Part shown: piece by piece, positions 61,994-64,000 of the stretch
Layout: each line of letters starts with the position of its first letter
Numbering within the stretch: the stretch's first letter is position 1
From: Croceimicrobium sp963974215
GTDB taxonomy: Bacteria > Bacteroidota > Bacteroidia > Flavobacteriales > Schleiferiaceae
NCBI GenBank assembly: GCA_963974215.1
Contig: CAXBBL010000006.1
Location: forward strand, 1-64,000
DNA: 64,000 nt
Reading direction: 5' to 3'
Program-made: the position numbers and the translations under genes
The notes under the pieces: model-generated
The model's database searches: none
Seen by the model: the letters and a program-made list of their open reading frames with translations, nothing else
Told to the model about the DNA's origin: nothing

Positions 61994-62677
61994 TTAATCT
62001 TCTTCAATTAAAGCAGTGTTTTTAGAACGCTGCACCCAAATAATAATTCCTACAGTAATAAGGGCCATGGGAGGTAATAACATTAAGCCGTTATCACTGT
62101 ATACGCCACCTTCAGTTAAGTACCACGATTTGGGTACTACTTGGTATCCGAATAATTGACCAGATCCTAAAAGCTCACGGAAAAAAGCTACCGCTAGAAG
62201 AATCCAAGCGTAACCAAAAGCATTTCCTAAACCGTCTAAGAATGATTTCCAAGGAGTGTTTGCTAAGGCGAAAGCCTCAAAACGTCCCATAATAATACAG
62301 TTAGTAATGATCAGACCTACGAAAACTGAGAGCTCTTTACTTACATCGTAAACATAAGCTTTAAGCACCTGATCTACCAGAATTACCAAAGAGGCAACTA
62401 CTACCAATTGCACGATAATACGAATTCGGTTAGGAATATAATTACGCATTAAGGAGATGATAACGTTACCTGCAGATAGTACAAAAAGTACTGAGATAGA
62501 CATTACCAACGCTGGGTATAATTTAACTGTAATCGCTAGTGCAGAACAGATTCCTAATACTTGAACTGTAATAGGGTTACTATCGTTCAAGGGATCGGAG
62601 ATTAGTTTGCGATTTTTCTTACTAAAAAGCGCCTCGCGCTCTTTTGCTTGTTTTTTAACTTCTTGTACTTCGGCCAT
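61994..62677 (-). CDS. nqrD: Na+-translocating NADH:quinone reductase subunit D
   Basis: This 227-aa membrane subunit has an N-terminal basic extension (about 25 residues) before the first helix, then GICSALAITVKLYPAL, characteristic of NqrD. It is paralogous to NqrE. The start lies 11 bp after the nqrC stop. Confidence 0.95.
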   Translation of the reverse strand: MAEVQEVKKQAKEREALFSKKNRKLISDPLNDSNPITVQVLGICSALAITVKLYPALVMSISVLFVLSAGNVIISLMRNYIPNRIRIIVQLVVVASLVILVDQVLKAYVYDVSKELSVFVGLIITNCIIMGRFEAFALANTPWKSFLDGLGNAFGYAWILLAVAFFRELLGSGQLFGYQVVPKSWYLTEGGVYSDNGLMLLPPMALITVGIIIWVQRSKNTALIEED

Positions 62678-62688
62678 AACGTCCGTAT

Positions 62689-63435
62689 TTAGTCGATGCT
62701 TGCGATAGGGTTAGAATTGCCACTATTGGCACTAGCAGTGTTGCTAGCTTCATAGTTTTTTAAGAAAGGGATGTATGCCTTCATACAATCTTGAATCATG
62801 TCTTGTACCCCTACTGAAGTAATCGTACCACCACTGATACCGTTTACTTCATGCGGGCCAGAAGCATTTCCTTTCATTACCGTAATACCGGTAAATTCAC
62901 CAGACTTATTCAAAACTTCCTTGTCGGGAAATAAGCTGGTAAAAGGATCGGTTTTAATTTCTGCTCCTAAACCAGGAGTTTCAGACTTGTGATCGAAGGT
63001 GGCACCATAAATAGTACTTGCATTCCGTTCCAGAGAAATATATCCCCAAATTGGACCCCAAAGACCTTTACCTCTTAATGGTAAAATGAAATAGGTTTTT
63101 CCTTCTTTCTCTGCAATGTAAAGAGGCGCATTACGCTTGGATGGTTCTTTCACTACTTCTTTCGATAATTCAATATCAAAAGCAGCAATACCTTCCACTG
63201 GTTGGAAATTATTAACTACCAACTCCTTTTTAATATAATCTGTATAAACCGCCTCTGCTCCATCACGCTCTACGTCTACATTGATAGACGAAAGAATGTT
63301 TTGCATTTTCTCTAAGCGGATATTATTGTCTTGCTTTTCCTTTAAAGAAGTGGCGGCAAATGATAATACCGCGGCCACCACTATAACCATAACGGCCGCA
63401 AAGGTGAAAGTGTAACTGTTTTTGTTTACATCCAT
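62689..63435 (-). CDS. nqrC: Na+-translocating NADH:quinone reductase subunit C
   Basis: This 248-aa subunit has one N-terminal membrane helix (about 9-29) and a periplasmic FMN-binding domain. The motif NGISGGTITS holds the Thr that covalently binds FMN in the family. The C-terminus ends in a Ser/Asn-rich tail. It starts 2 bp after the nqrB stop. Confidence 0.95.
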   Translation of the reverse strand: MDVNKNSYTFTFAAVMVIVVAAVLSFAATSLKEKQDNNIRLEKMQNILSSINVDVERDGAEAVYTDYIKKELVVNNFQPVEGIAAFDIELSKEVVKEPSKRNAPLYIAEKEGKTYFILPLRGKGLWGPIWGYISLERNASTIYGATFDHKSETPGLGAEIKTDPFTSLFPDKEVLNKSGEFTGITVMKGNASGPHEVNGISGGTITSVGVQDMIQDCMKAYIPFLKNYEASNTASANSGNSNPIASID

Positions 63436-63437
63436 GA

Positions 63438-64000
63438 TTAGGCTACTTTAACTTTAAGACGTTTTTTACGCTTGGTGATATTTGCTTCCACTACGTAATG
63501 GTCAATTAAGGGAGCCATTACATTCATGAATAAGATAGCAAGCATGATACCTTCTGGATAAGCTGGATTAAAAACACGAATCATAATGGCAAAGAATCCT
63601 ACCAAAAATCCGTAAATCCATTTACCCCTAGCTGTTTGTGCAGCCGATACCGGATCAGTTGCCATAAATACTAATCCGAAAGCAAAGCCTCCCATAATTA
63701 GCTGTTGCCAAAAAGGAACGGCCATAAAAGATTGCTGCTCAGGGGAAATAGCGTATGGAGCCACCGCATTAAAAATCAAACCCATGGTGATAGCGCCTAC
63801 TAATCCGCTTAGCATAATTCTCCAGCTACCGATTCCAGTAAAAAGTAGAACCGCTGCACCAATTAAAATAGCTAAAGTGGATGTTTCACCGATCGAACCA
63901 GGGATAAATCCTAAAAACATATCCATAGTAGAATATTGAGTAGAACCGCTTGTAGCAAGATCACCTAAAACGGTTGCGCCAGAAAATCCGTCAACTACAG
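63438..64000 (-). CDS. nqrB: Na+-translocating NADH:quinone reductase subunit B (C-terminal part)
   Basis: The gene runs off the right edge, so only about the last 187 of the roughly 400 residues are present. The frame is open to the edge and includes DGFSGAT, the covalent FMN-binding motif of NqrB, near 63975. Several membrane helices follow. It is the most upstream nqr gene seen; nqrA is presumably beyond the window. Confidence 0.96.
   Translation of the reverse strand, partial: VVDGFSGATVLGDLATSGSTQYSTMDMFLGFIPGSIGETSTLAILIGAAVLLFTGIGSWRIMLSGLVGAITMGLIFNAVAPYAISPEQQSFMAVPFWQQLIMGGFAFGLVFMATDPVSAAQTARGKWIYGFLVGFFAIMIRVFNPAYPEGIMLAILFMNVMAPLIDHYVVEANITKRKKRLKVKVA

Overview
The window is from a Bacteroidota chromosome, most likely a marine Flavobacteriales or Cryomorphaceae-like bacterium (inference). 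The evidence is secreted proteins with type IX secretion (T9SS) C-terminal sorting domains, a Na+-translocating NADH:quinone reductase (Nqr) operon, TAnnTTTG-type -7 boxes and weak use of Shine-Dalgarno sites.

About three quarters of the window (39-48587) is one integrated tailed-phage genome. It sits in the 3' end of a tRNA-Phe(GAA) gene whose last 53 bases open the window, and it is bounded by a 16-bp direct repeat (39-54 and 48572-48587). The tyrosine integrase lies beside the left end, and TGTGGACG-type repeats near both ends are probable integrase arm sites. The late genes run leftwards from about 32.3 to 1.4 kb: fibre-like proteins, S49 prohead protease, scaffold-fused HK97-type major capsid protein, a capsid-associated protein, a gene pair split by an A9 run, a PLD-like protein, small and large terminase, a Zn-ribbon ORF and an ADP-ribosyltransferase-like protein, portal, neck genes, a lysis cassette (M15 endolysin, 3-TM holin, coiled-coil membrane protein), tape measure and two tail-tip proteins. 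Six intergenic sites and one intragenic site share GTCCTTTT about 19 bp before a TAnnTTTG-like box and look like a phage-specific late promoter. The early operon runs leftwards from the cro/cI-type switch at about 48 kb through small proteins, a LuxR-type regulator and a Toprim/SF3 primase-helicase to an antirepressor at 41.9 kb.

Between the early and late blocks, 32.9-41.8 kb is an AT-rich cargo island, mostly on the plus strand: RadC-like protein, amidohydrolase with a small partner, AbiJ_NTD4/HEPN protein, 3-TM winged-helix protein, secreted EEP nuclease, a 134-aa protein preceded by a structured RNA, a nuclease-helicase (DUF2075-like) and an AbiTii-like protein. Much of it looks like phage defence. 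A second cargo cassette (9.1-12.4 kb) interrupts the late region between lysis and tail genes; part of it is flanked by a duplicated 73-bp gene end.

The host chromosome right of 48.6 kb holds a CotH-domain T9SS protein, a PAS histidine kinase, small envelope proteins, tRNA-Arg(TCT), a SulP transporter with a beta-carbonic anhydrase, a LytTR regulator, a small MotA/ExbB-like membrane protein and nqrFEDC plus the end of nqrB, cut by the window edge. The least expected features are the late-promoter family, the A9 frameshift pair, and the pseudoknot-capable RNA whose 3' arm is complementary to the start codon of the gene that follows it.
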